A stretch of 64,000 bases of DNA, from assembly GCF_014191055.1 (NCBI RefSeq), contig NZ_JACHWB010000001.1, forward strand, positions 525,875 to 589,874, in the 5' to 3' direction. The notes below the pieces were generated by a model, which worked only from the letters and a program-made list of their open reading frames with translations, ran no database searches and was not told the origin of the DNA. Below, piece by piece: positions 1 through 8,558 of this stretch. Both the position numbers and the translations under genes were made by a program. Each line of letters opens with the position of its first letter. The stretch's first letter is position 1. The stretch comes from Microvirga lupini (lineage in GTDB: Bacteria; Pseudomonadota; Alphaproteobacteria; Rhizobiales; Beijerinckiaceae).

Positions 1-113
1 CGGGCATCGCCTCCGGGGCGCGGAGCATCGCCAAGGTCCTGTTCGGCATCTTCCTGCTGATCTTCGTGATCTTCATCCTCCTGGCCTGGGGAGCGGGCGA
101 GCTGATCTTCTAG
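1..113 (+). CDS. DUF1328-like small membrane protein (3' end only)
   Basis: The open frame entering from the left edge ends at a TAG at 111-113 and encodes about 36 residues: a Gly/Ala stretch, then a strongly hydrophobic helix rich in Ile, Leu and Phe, then a short tail. The pattern of a Gly/Ala-rich turn followed by a terminal transmembrane segment resembles the C-terminal half of DUF1328 (YtjA-like) proteins, which are about 50-60 residues with two membrane spans and no assigned function. The start lies outside the window, so the family call rests on this half only. Confidence 0.5.
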   Translation, partial: GIASGARSIAKVLFGIFLLIFVIFILLAWGAGELIF

Positions 114-151
114 GCCTGCGTCCCTCGACCATGCATGCGCCGGGTGCATGA

Positions 152-1378
<1,227 letters not shown>

Positions 1379-1389
1379 TCGAACAAACG

Positions 1390-1418
1390 AAAAAGGCGGG
1401 CTTCAAGCCCGCCTTTTT
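1390..1418. terminator. Bidirectional intrinsic terminator
   Basis: GGCGGGCTT and AAGCCCGCC form a GC-rich hairpin with a tiny loop, flanked by five A on the left and five T on the right, so it can end transcription from both sides. It sits 11 bases after the TRAP gene and just after the stop of the convergent transglycosylase gene. Confidence 0.9.
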
Positions 1419-1425
1419 CGGCAGA

Positions 1426-2259
1426 TCATTGGGTCGCGAAGGCCGAAGTGTCTTCGCCTGCAAGCTTCTTCGCATAATAGGCGATCGTCTTCGAGTAGAC
1501 CTGCGACTTGTTCCAAGCCCTGATCGCCTCGAAGTTGGGCGTGCCTGGCTCCCAGTTGGCGCCTTTCACCCAGCCATGACCGCGCAGATAATTCGCCGTC
1601 GAGGCGAGCACATCCGCCGGGCTGTGCAGGAGGTCGGCGCGCCCGTCGCCGTCGAAATCGATTGCGTACTTCACGTAGTTCGAAGGCATGAACTGGGTCT
1701 GCCCCATCTCCCCCGCCCAGGCGCCGCGCATCTCGGCCGGGGATAGGTCGCCCCTGTCGACGATCCTCAGCGCATCGAACAGATGAGCCTTGAAGAAGTC
1801 GGAACGGCGGCAGTCATAGGCCAGCGTTGCAACCGAGCGGATGACCGGCAGCTTGCCCTTCACGGCGCCGAAATCGGTCTCGAGTCCCCAGATCGCCACC
1901 AGCACCGGAGCCGGCACGCCGAAGCGTTGTTCGATGCGCTGGAGGGTGCTGGCATGGCGCTGCAGCATGTTGGCCCCACCCCTGAGCCGGGATTGAGACA
2001 CCATGCGTCCGGCGAACTGCTCGAAGCTCTGCTTGAACACGCCTTGGCCACGATCCTTATTGATAATGCTCTGATCGAAGGTGACGCCGGACAGGCCCTG
2101 CCTCACGGCCTGGGCCGAGATGCCCTGCGCCACGGCTTCCTGTGCGATGTCGTCGAGCCATTTGTCGAAACCTGCCGGATCCCGGCAGGTGGCGGCGGTC
2201 GCCTGGCCTGCCGCAAGCAGGGTGGCCGCAATGAGCGAGGCGCGTATGAAAGCCTGCAT
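1426..2259 (-). CDS. Lytic murein transglycosylase, MltB-type
   Basis: A 277-residue periplasmic enzyme that cleaves the MurNAc-GlcNAc bond of peptidoglycan to give 1,6-anhydro products. Residues 1-23 are a signal peptide (hydrophobic core, then QATAA). The catalytic glutamate is Glu127 in the WGLETDFG motif, and GEMGQTQFMPSNY (about 183-195) plus the Asp-rich DFDGDGRADL loop are family hallmarks of MltB/SLT_2 proteins. No lipobox is evident, so it is probably soluble or loosely attached, unlike E. coli MltB. It lacks the C-terminal peptidoglycan-binding domain present in longer homologues. It is convergent with the TRAP gene across a shared terminator. Confidence 0.92.
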   Translation of the reverse strand: MQAFIRASLIAATLLAAGQATAATCRDPAGFDKWLDDIAQEAVAQGISAQAVRQGLSGVTFDQSIINKDRGQGVFKQSFEQFAGRMVSQSRLRGGANMLQRHASTLQRIEQRFGVPAPVLVAIWGLETDFGAVKGKLPVIRSVATLAYDCRRSDFFKAHLFDALRIVDRGDLSPAEMRGAWAGEMGQTQFMPSNYVKYAIDFDGDGRADLLHSPADVLASTANYLRGHGWVKGANWEPGTPNFEAIRAWNKSQVYSKTIAYYAKKLAGEDTSAFATQ

Positions 2260-2397
2260 GAAATCTCTCCAGGTTCATTCCGTTCCTGAGCGAGGTAGGG
2301 CCCATCTGCCGCAACTCAAGATCAGGCCTTTGAGGCAACCGGAGCAGTGCCGGCGCGTTGCCATGAGGAAGAGGAACGATTCCGGCGGGAGGATCGA

Positions 2398-3018
2398 GTG
2401 CGCAGCGTCAAATCCTGGCGAGCAGGGGCATTCCAAGCCGCAACCCTGGTCCTCCTTTCCGTCACTTCCGGTGCGCAGGCCGTCAACGGGCCACTCGACA
2501 GGCCGATGAGCAGCGAGGCGGTTCAGGTGCGCTTCGATCCCATGATCCGGCAGACCTCGGTGAGAGGTGCAGCCCCGTCCGGCCTCTGCTTCTCCTTCTC
2601 GCTCCCAGGGGAATGGCGTCCCACCACCCAGGGGCTGAAGTCCGCCCTTTCAGATGTGGAGATCGGCATCGGTCTTCGCTCCGCCGGAGAGCTTCGCGAC
2701 ATGCCGCAGCCCGATCTCGCGAGCCGCGATGCGGCCTTCCTGCAGAAGGATTATGAGGAGCTTCTTGGACGCCCCGCACAATCGGTTTCCCTATCCTCCC
2801 ACGGGAGCGCCGCGCGCTGGTCAGCAACCTGGGTCGACTCCAACCTGCCGAGCTCCTCGCAAAGCATGACGGTCGAGACGCTGATCGTGCCGCTCTCGGG
2901 AGAATGGGTTCTCGAGCTTTCCCTGAGCGGAGTTGAGTCTCAGGCGGCTCATGATGTACTCGCGCAGCGTCTGCTGACGCGATTGCAGGTGCAGGGCAGG
3001 GCAGCCTGCCGGGACTGA
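2398..3018 (+). CDS. Hypothetical secreted protein
   Basis: A 206-residue protein of unknown function. I chose the GTG at 2398 because GGGAGGA lies just upstream (2387-2393) and the next 28 residues look like a signal peptide: basic RSVKSWR, hydrophobic LVLLSV, then SGAQA. The open frame could extend to an ATG at 2347 but the extra residues are charged and unlike a leader. The mature part contains one short hydrophobic Cys-containing segment near PSGLCFSFSLPGEW and a Cys near the C-terminus. I recognise no domain. It stands alone, divergent from the transglycosylase and 94 bases before arsC. Confidence 0.6.
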   Translation: MRSVKSWRAGAFQAATLVLLSVTSGAQAVNGPLDRPMSSEAVQVRFDPMIRQTSVRGAAPSGLCFSFSLPGEWRPTTQGLKSALSDVEIGIGLRSAGELRDMPQPDLASRDAAFLQKDYEELLGRPAQSVSLSSHGSAARWSATWVDSNLPSSSQSMTVETLIVPLSGEWVLELSLSGVESQAAHDVLAQRLLTRLQVQGRAACRD

Positions 3019-3112
3019 GGTCTCCAGGGCCCTTGCACGCTTCTCATCCGCCCGTTAGCCATCCATCTTAATTGGAACGAAGCCGTTATCGCGCAGGGAC
3101 GGGTCTCAAACC

Positions 3113-3538
3113 ATGGACGTGATCATCTACCACAATCCTCAATGCGGCACCTCCCGCAACACGCTTGCGATGATCCGCAATGCAGGCATTGAGCCGCATA
3201 TCATCGAGTACCTGAAGTGCCCGCCCACGCGCCTGCTCCTGCGCCAGCTCATCGGGCGCATGGGGGTGAGCGTGCGCGACGTGATCCGCGAGAAAGGAAC
3301 TCCGTTTCAGGAGCTCGGCCTCGACGATCCATCCCTCACCGACGATCAGCTGCTCGATGCCATGATCGAGCACCCGATCCTGATCGAGCGTCCCATCGTG
3401 GTCACGCCGCTCGGCGTCAGGCTCTGCCGCCCGTCGGAGATGGTGCTCGACATCCTGCCGCCGCAGCAGGGCGAGTTCGTCAAGGAAGACGGCGAGCCGG
3501 TGGTAGATGCCGCGGGGCGGCGCGTCGGCATCGCCTGA
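3113..3538 (+). CDS. arsC: Arsenate reductase (glutaredoxin type), ArsC
   Basis: A 141-residue cytoplasmic reductase of the plasmid-R773 ArsC family, which reduces arsenate to arsenite with glutathione/glutaredoxin. The catalytic cysteine is Cys11 in HNPQCGTSRNTL, and the oxyanion-binding arginines correspond to Arg59, Arg93 and Arg106 in IERPIVVTPLGVRLCRPSE. The whole chain aligns easily with R773 ArsC from memory. No arsenite pump (arsB/acr3) or arsR accompanies it, so it may serve as a stand-alone detoxifying or housekeeping enzyme. An SDR gene follows 68 bases downstream. Confidence 0.95.
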   Translation: MDVIIYHNPQCGTSRNTLAMIRNAGIEPHIIEYLKCPPTRLLLRQLIGRMGVSVRDVIREKGTPFQELGLDDPSLTDDQLLDAMIEHPILIERPIVVTPLGVRLCRPSEMVLDILPPQQGEFVKEDGEPVVDAAGRRVGIA

Positions 3539-3561
3539 AGCGCCGGGAACAAGCCGGCGCT
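3539..3561 (+). terminator. Stem-loop after arsC
   Basis: AGCGCCGG and CCGGCGCT are exact inverted repeats around a 7-base loop, starting at the end of the arsC stop codon. There is no T-run, so it may be a weak terminator or an mRNA 3' end stabiliser between arsC and the SDR gene. Confidence 0.5.
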
Positions 3562-3606
3562 CCTCTGGTTCAGGACAGGACTATCCCGTTACCGGAGGAA
3601 GGACAC

Positions 3607-4386
3607 ATGGAGCTTCAAGGCAAGGTCGCGCTCGTCACGGGCGCAGGGTCCGGCATCGGCAAGGCGGCGGCTCTGCGCTTGGCCCGTGAAGGCGCCATGG
3701 TGGGTGTGCTCAGCCACACCGACGACGAAATCCGCAAGACGACGCAGGAGATCGAGCAGGCTGGAGGTAAGGCCATTCCGCTTGTCGCCGACGTAGCAGA
3801 TGAAAACCAGATGCAGAAGGCTATGGCCGATCTCGTCCAGGCCTATGGACGGCTCGACATCGTCTTCGCCAATGCGGGTATCAACGGTGTCTGGGCGCCT
3901 ATCGACGAACTCCAGCCGTCAGAATGGGACCGCACCATCAACACGAACCTGCGCGGCACCTATCTCACCATTCACTATGCGGTGCCGCACCTGAAGAAGG
4001 CAGGCGGCTCCATCGTCATCACCGCTTCCATCAACGGCACGCGCACCTTCACGAGCGCCGGCGCCACGGCCTATTCCGCCACCAAGGCCGCCCAGGTGGC
4101 GATGGCGCAGATGCTGGCCGTGGAACTCGCCAAGCACAAGATCCGTGTGAACGTGGTCTGTCCCGGCAAGATCGACACGGAAATCACGGAGAACACCGAC
4201 AAGCGGAACACGGAGGAGGCGGAAGTTCCCGCTGAGTTTCCCGCCGGTCGGATCCCGCTCACCGGCAAGGAGCCAGGCACGAGCGACGAGGTGGCGGAAC
4301 TCGTTCTCTTCCTTGTTTCCGATCGCGCCCGCCATATCACCGGCACGCCGGTCTGGATCGACGGCGCGCAGTCGCTGCTCGTATGA
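3607..4386 (+). CDS. SDR family NAD(P)-dependent oxidoreductase
   Basis: A 259-residue classical short-chain dehydrogenase/reductase. The Rossmann glycine motif TGAGSGIG is at residues 11-18, the NAG motif at 89-91, and the catalytic triad is Ser141, Tyr156 and Lys160 (YSATK). The C-terminal end (ITGTPVWIDGAQSLLV) is the usual substrate-loop/oligomer segment. The start is fixed by GGAGGAAGG about 6 bases before ATG at 3607; a longer open frame running back to 3217 overlaps arsC in another frame and is not used. The substrate cannot be deduced. Confidence 0.92.
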   Translation: MELQGKVALVTGAGSGIGKAAALRLAREGAMVGVLSHTDDEIRKTTQEIEQAGGKAIPLVADVADENQMQKAMADLVQAYGRLDIVFANAGINGVWAPIDELQPSEWDRTINTNLRGTYLTIHYAVPHLKKAGGSIVITASINGTRTFTSAGATAYSATKAAQVAMAQMLAVELAKHKIRVNVVCPGKIDTEITENTDKRNTEEAEVPAEFPAGRIPLTGKEPGTSDEVAELVLFLVSDRARHITGTPVWIDGAQSLLV

Positions 4387-4405
4387 GCCGAGTAAGTTGC
4401 AGGCG

Positions 4406-5641
4406 TTAATGCGCCTCCAACCGTGTTCCCACGGGCACGGGAGGCTCCGGCACGAAGGTGTCTTTATCCTCCGTGGCCGGTGCGGCACGCTGTATGCTGC
4501 GATAGGCGCCCCAGATCGCCATGAGCAGCTGGGCGGTCACAAACACATAGACGAGTCCCAGGCGTCCGAACTCCGTCATGGCCGCGCCCGCGATCACAGG
4601 CCCGATGGCGGCGCCTGCTCCCAGCAGGATCAGGAGGCCGCCGGCCGCCGCCACGAACTCGCCGGGCTGCACCATGTCGTTCACATGCGCCGTGACGATG
4701 CTGTAGGTCGGGATCACGCTGCCGCCGAAAATCGCCACATAGATGAAGAGCAGCCAGGCCGGCACGGTGAGCGGCACCGAATGAATGAGCACGAGCAGGA
4801 TCGACGCCGCCATGGCGGCTGTTCCCATGATCACATGGCGGCGGTCCATTCGGTCCGAGAGCCAGCCAATGGGGTAGGTGGTGATGAAGCCTCCAAGTGT
4901 GCCGCAAGCCATGAAGATCGCGATCTCCGCGGTGCTGAGGCCCCGCTCCTGCGCCCAGACCGGCCCGAGCGCGAAGAATGAGCTGGTGGTGATGCCGCAC
5001 AGAACCGCCGCCACCACGCCGAAGGGCGATTGCCGGTAGAGCTGCACCAGGTTGATCTTCGTGTCGCTCACCGCATGGGCCGGAGCGGTCGCCCGCGAGA
5101 GGGCTGTGGGAACAAGCGCGAGCGAGATCAGAATGGCCACGAAGCAGAACAGCCGGAACCCGTGCGGGTCGCCCGCAGGCAGAAGCATCTGCCCGCCGAT
5201 GCCGGCCACGAGACCCGTCATGCTGTAGAGGCTCAACACCTGCCCGCGGGTCTGCGCCGTCACGGAGGCATTGAGCCAGCTTTCCACTACGATGAAAAGC
5301 CCTGCGAAGCAGAAGCCGGTCACGGCTCGGGCAGCGATCCATACGGCCGGGCTGATCACGAGGAGATGCAGGAGTGCGGTCGATGCCGCTACTGCCGCCA
5401 GGGCCGAGAACGCGCGCGTGTGCCCGACCTGATGGATCACGCGACCGGCCCAGAGGGATCCAAGAACGATGCCGACCCAGAAGGCCGCGCCCACGGCTCC
5501 GATGACCGTCGGTGTGAACTGCTCGATGCTTCCGCGCACGCTGAGCAGCGTGCCCTGCAGGGTATTGCCGACCTGCATAAGCGCATAGCCGAGGAGGAGA
5601 GCGAAGAGCGTTGGCAGGGTGGTCCGCAGGGACGAAGTCAT
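4406..5641 (-). CDS. MFS transporter (YcaD-like)
   Basis: A 411-residue inner-membrane carrier of the major facilitator superfamily with about twelve hydrophobic spans in two halves. The loop between TM2 and TM3 contains the expected basic AGRVIHQVGHTR segment, and the second half repeats it as IGWLSDRMDRRHV. The region ESWLNASVTAQTRGQVLSLY is characteristic of the YcaD-like subgroup, whose substrates are largely unknown. Transcribed opposite to the SDR gene, with which it converges; 201 bases separate it from the next minus-strand gene. Confidence 0.88.
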   Translation of the reverse strand: MTSSLRTTLPTLFALLLGYALMQVGNTLQGTLLSVRGSIEQFTPTVIGAVGAAFWVGIVLGSLWAGRVIHQVGHTRAFSALAAVAASTALLHLLVISPAVWIAARAVTGFCFAGLFIVVESWLNASVTAQTRGQVLSLYSMTGLVAGIGGQMLLPAGDPHGFRLFCFVAILISLALVPTALSRATAPAHAVSDTKINLVQLYRQSPFGVVAAVLCGITTSSFFALGPVWAQERGLSTAEIAIFMACGTLGGFITTYPIGWLSDRMDRRHVIMGTAAMAASILLVLIHSVPLTVPAWLLFIYVAIFGGSVIPTYSIVTAHVNDMVQPGEFVAAAGGLLILLGAGAAIGPVIAGAAMTEFGRLGLVYVFVTAQLLMAIWGAYRSIQRAAPATEDKDTFVPEPPVPVGTRLEAH

Positions 5642-5842
5642 GGGCTCTCCTCGTGACGCGAGATCCTGTGGCTCGGATGTGCGGGTTGCGGGAGCTGGGC
5701 CTCACTGCAGGCGTGCCGAATCCCGGCGTCGCAAGACCCCGTTCATGGCCAATGACAGTGGAGAGACCAAGCCTCGTGTCTGGGTTGAACTCAGGCTGCT
5801 GGATCGGGTTCCCGGTTCATGCCGTAACCTGAGGGGGAACGC

Positions 5843-6658
5843 CTAGCTCAGAATCCCTTGCAGAAGGTTCGCCGCCGCAATCCCCCGGGCAAGAACATAC
5901 ACGCCGACCCCTATCACGAAAAAGGCGAAGATCTTTCCGAGGAGTTGCTTACGCTGCGCGAAGAAGCGCCCGATCCACAGACCGACAAGGCCGCCGAGAA
6001 AACCGCCTCCGGTGAACAGGGCTGCGACCTGCCAGTCGACAAGGCCTGAAGAGGCATAGCTTACGGCGGTGGCCGCGCCGAAGGCCGTGACAGCTACGAG
6101 CGAACTGCCAATGGCGAACGACAGTGGCATGCCCGTGGCGATCATCAGGCCAGGCACGACGAGAAAGCCGCCCCCAATGCCGAAGAAGCCCGAGAGAAGA
6201 CCAACGCCAAATCCGGTCCCCACAAGCGCGGGAAGGAGCACGCGTGCATTGGTTCGCGACAGACGCACGGACTCATCGCCGCCACCATCTTTGCGGCGCA
6301 GCATCGTCGCGCCGACCACGATCATCAGCAGGCCAAAGAGGGCGAGCAGTCGCTGGCCATCGATCCTCTGAGCGATGTCGGCTCCCGTGATGGCGCCGAC
6401 GACTCCGGCCGCTGCGAAGACCAGACCGCAGCGCCATTTCACATTGCCGGCGCGCCCATGGGCGATCAGGTTGGCGAAGGCGCTTGCCGAGACCGCAAGC
6501 GCGCTCGTGCCGATCGCCACATGCGGCGAGGCGATGCCGACGCCATAGACGAGGAGAGGAACGGCGAGGATCGAGCCCCCGCCGCCTACGAGCCCGAGCA
6601 CCAGCCCGACCAGGGCACCGGAACCCAGAGCGGCTCCTTGGGTGAACAGTAAAGGCAT
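5843..6658 (-). CDS. Sulfite exporter TauE/SafE family protein
   Basis: A 271-residue inner-membrane protein with about eight hydrophobic helices and the two glycine-rich repeats typical of TauE/SafE (GLVGGGGSILAVPLLV near the N-terminus and GFFGIGGGFLVVPGLM in the second half). Members export sulfite or other sulfur-containing anions. It lies 12 bases after a rhodanese gene and in the same direction as the BigR-like repressor gene. It is therefore the probable exit route for sulfite made by the divergent persulfide dioxygenase-like enzyme at 7620. Confidence 0.92.
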   Translation of the reverse strand: MPLLFTQGAALGSGALVGLVLGLVGGGGSILAVPLLVYGVGIASPHVAIGTSALAVSASAFANLIAHGRAGNVKWRCGLVFAAAGVVGAITGADIAQRIDGQRLLALFGLLMIVVGATMLRRKDGGGDESVRLSRTNARVLLPALVGTGFGVGLLSGFFGIGGGFLVVPGLMIATGMPLSFAIGSSLVAVTAFGAATAVSYASSGLVDWQVAALFTGGGFLGGLVGLWIGRFFAQRKQLLGKIFAFFVIGVGVYVLARGIAAANLLQGILS

Positions 6659-6670
6659 GCTGCCCTCCGG

Positions 6671-7189
6671 CTATGCGGCAGCCCTGCGGTTCCAGGGAGC
6701 GAGTTTGAGAACTCGCGCCATGCCGCAGGTTCCGCTGATTCCGGCAAAGACAAGACCCGCGCCGACAAAGCCCGCGAGGGCATAGAAGCCCGGATGGACC
6801 AATGTGCCGAGCAGCACCCCGATGCCGACCAGGGAGCCTGCCGTGATCTGCACCTGCCGCTGCAGCTCGATGGGCTGGCGCCTATCCCGGGACACCGGCA
6901 GGCCGGCTCTCTTCCAGGCTTCAATCCCGCCTTCGAGCACGTAGGCCTCGCACGGCGCGGCTGCGGCCAGTCGGTCTGCGTGGGAGGCTGTCCGATTGCC
7001 GGAGCGGCAGTGAAAGATCACGGCTTCGTTCCCAGTCGGCAGAGAGCCGTTGAGCCGAGACAGGGCCTGGTGGCGGGCGCCAGGAATCCGCTCCCGCGCA
7101 TGCTCATCGGCTTCGCGCACGTCGATCAGGACCGCGCCCTGCGCGATCAGCTCCTTGGCTTTCTGGGGGGAAATGGTGGTGAGGGACAT
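6671..7189 (-). CDS. Membrane-anchored rhodanese (YgaP-like)
   Basis: A 172-residue sulfurtransferase: an N-terminal rhodanese domain (about residues 1-105) with the active-site loop HCRSGNR and catalytic Cys61, followed by a DUF2892-type pair of transmembrane helices (about 110-165). This is the architecture of E. coli YgaP, which moves sulfane sulfur at the inner membrane face. The C-terminus contains a GTCGMARVL segment typical of the DUF2892 part. It lies between the repressor gene and the TauE exporter gene, so it likely belongs to the same sulfide-responsive operon. Confidence 0.92.
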   Translation of the reverse strand: MSLTTISPQKAKELIAQGAVLIDVREADEHARERIPGARHQALSRLNGSLPTGNEAVIFHCRSGNRTASHADRLAAAAPCEAYVLEGGIEAWKRAGLPVSRDRRQPIELQRQVQITAGSLVGIGVLLGTLVHPGFYALAGFVGAGLVFAGISGTCGMARVLKLAPWNRRAAA

Positions 7190-7208
7190 GATTAGTTTCC
7201 TTGTGCGA

Positions 7209-7535
7209 TCAGGTGCGCCGGTCCTGGCGGCAATAGAGACGGTGAAGCTCGGCCATGAGCTGCTCGATCCGGGGATCGGCGATGCGGTACCAGAGGGTCT
7301 GGCTCTCCCGCCGGAAGGTCACGATGCCTTCATCCCGCATCTTGGCGAGGTGCTGGGAGAGGGCCGACTGGCTCAGGCCCACCACCTCGACAAGGGTTCC
7401 CGCCGTCGCCTCGCCGCATTCCACCAGTTTGCAGAGGACCATCAACCGCCGCTCGTTGCCGAGCGCGCGCAGGATGTTTGCCACCTCAAGGGCATTTGCC
7501 TCGAAGGCAGCCAGATCAAGCTGAGGGAGGGACAT
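7209..7535 (-). CDS. bigR: ArsR-family repressor, BigR/SqrR-like sulfide sensor
   Basis: A 108-residue winged-helix regulator. The core [15 protein letters not shown] and the recognition helix [19 protein letters not shown] match BigR/SqrR proteins, which sense persulfides through a disulfide or polysulfide bridge between two cysteines. Here Cys35 (in VLCKLV) and Cys102 (in RLYCRQD) are spaced almost as the known pair. I use the ATG at 7535; a GTG nine bases upstream is possible. Its gene heads a minus-strand operon with ygaP-like and tauE genes and is divergent from a persulfide dioxygenase-like gene. Two inverted repeats in the 84-base divergent gap are its likely operators. Confidence 0.88.
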   Translation of the reverse strand: MSLPQLDLAAFEANALEVANILRALGNERRLMVLCKLVECGEATAGTLVEVVGLSQSALSQHLAKMRDEGIVTFRRESQTLWYRIADPRIEQLMAELHRLYCRQDRRT

Positions 7536-7550
7536 GAAGCACACCTATGT

Positions 7551-7581
7551 TTTAGATATTGCTAAATTAGATATTTCTAAT
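7551..7581. promoter_or_regulatory. Two phased inverted repeats, probable BigR operators
   Basis: TTTAG-ATATTG-CTAAA at 7551-7566 and ATTAGA-TATT-TCTAAT at 7566-7581 are both perfect inverted repeats sharing the core TTAGATATTNCTAA. Their centres are 15 bases apart and they share one base. They lie in the AT-rich gap between the divergent bigR-like and blh-like genes, so a dimer on each could shut both promoters. Confidence 0.75.
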
Positions 7582-7619
7582 ATATTTGTCAACAGGAAAC
7601 CCGAAATGGAGTTGAGATC

Positions 7620-8492
7620 ATGCCATCCACTGCCAAGCCCATCATCAGGGCCTTCTTCGATGAGCCTACCAATACGGTCAGTTACCTGGTGGCAGATCCG
7701 GCGACGAAGAAGGCCGCTATTGTCGATCCGGTGCTCGACTACGACCACAAGTCCGGGAAAGCGTCCATGAAGTCAGCGGACGCGATCCTGGAAGCCGCAC
7801 GACAGGAAGGATATGAGATCGAATGGGTGCTCGAGACACACGCCCATGCGGACCACCTGTCCTCCGCCCCCTACATCAAGCTGAAGGCCGGCGCTAAGGT
7901 GGGTATCGGCGAGCACATCCGCGACGTGCAGAAGATCTTCCGGCCGATCTTCGATGCCAAGGATGTTTCCGGCGATGGTACGGAGTTCGACCATCTGTTC
8001 AAAGATGGCGAGCACTTCAAGATCGGGAACCTCGACGTCGAGGTTCTCCACGTGCCCGGCCACACCCCTGCGGACATCGCCTACAAGATTGCGGATGCGC
8101 TCTTCGTCGGCGATACGCTCTTCATGCCCGATTACGGCACGGCCCGCGCTGACTTTCCCGGTGGCGACGCCCGCACGCTCTACCGCTCCATCCAGAGGCT
8201 CCTGACGCTCCCGCCCGAGACGCGGCTTTTCATGTGCCACGACTACAAGGCGCCCGGTCGCGATCATTACGCTTGGGAGACCACCGTCGCCGAGGAAAGG
8301 AACAACGTCCACCTGAAGGGCCGCGTGACGGAGGATGATTTCGTCGCCATGCGCGAGGCTCGCGACTCCAAGCTTTCCGCCCCCATGCTTCTGCTGCCGT
8401 CGATCCAGGTCAACATCCGCGCCGGTCAGTTGCCCCCGCCGGACGCGAACGGGGTTCGGTATCTGAAGATCCCGGTCAAGATCGCGGCTTAA
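7620..8492 (+). CDS. blh: MBL-fold persulfide dioxygenase-like hydrolase (Blh)
   Basis: A 290-residue metallo-beta-lactamase-fold enzyme. The metal site is visible as T-His74-A-His76-A-Asp78-His79, then His148 in HVPGHTP and Asp165 in VGDTLFMPDYGTAR; the stretch DFPGGDARTLYRSI is typical of the ETHE1/Blh group. Such enzymes oxidise glutathione persulfide to sulfite and glutathione. Unlike some Blh proteins it carries no fused rhodanese domain, but a separate rhodanese gene lies in the divergent operon. Its promoter lies among the two repeats at 7551-7581, implying derepression by sulfide or polysulfide. Confidence 0.9.
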   Translation: MPSTAKPIIRAFFDEPTNTVSYLVADPATKKAAIVDPVLDYDHKSGKASMKSADAILEAARQEGYEIEWVLETHAHADHLSSAPYIKLKAGAKVGIGEHIRDVQKIFRPIFDAKDVSGDGTEFDHLFKDGEHFKIGNLDVEVLHVPGHTPADIAYKIADALFVGDTLFMPDYGTARADFPGGDARTLYRSIQRLLTLPPETRLFMCHDYKAPGRDHYAWETTVAEERNNVHLKGRVTEDDFVAMREARDSKLSAPMLLLPSIQVNIRAGQLPPPDANGVRYLKIPVKIAA

Positions 8493-8495
8493 TGC

Positions 8496-8526
8496 AGAAG
8501 CGCGCCGGTTGTGCCGGCGCGCTTCT
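8496..8526. terminator. Perfect 13-bp stem-loop between blh and lepA
   Basis: AGAAGCGCGCCGG and CCGGCGCGCTTCT are perfect inverted repeats around TTGTG, located three bases after the blh stop and between convergent genes. There is no T-run on either side, so it is a strong hairpin of probable terminator function. Confidence 0.7.
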
Positions 8527-8558
8527 CCATCTGGTTTTGAAGAGGGGGATGCTCTGCT

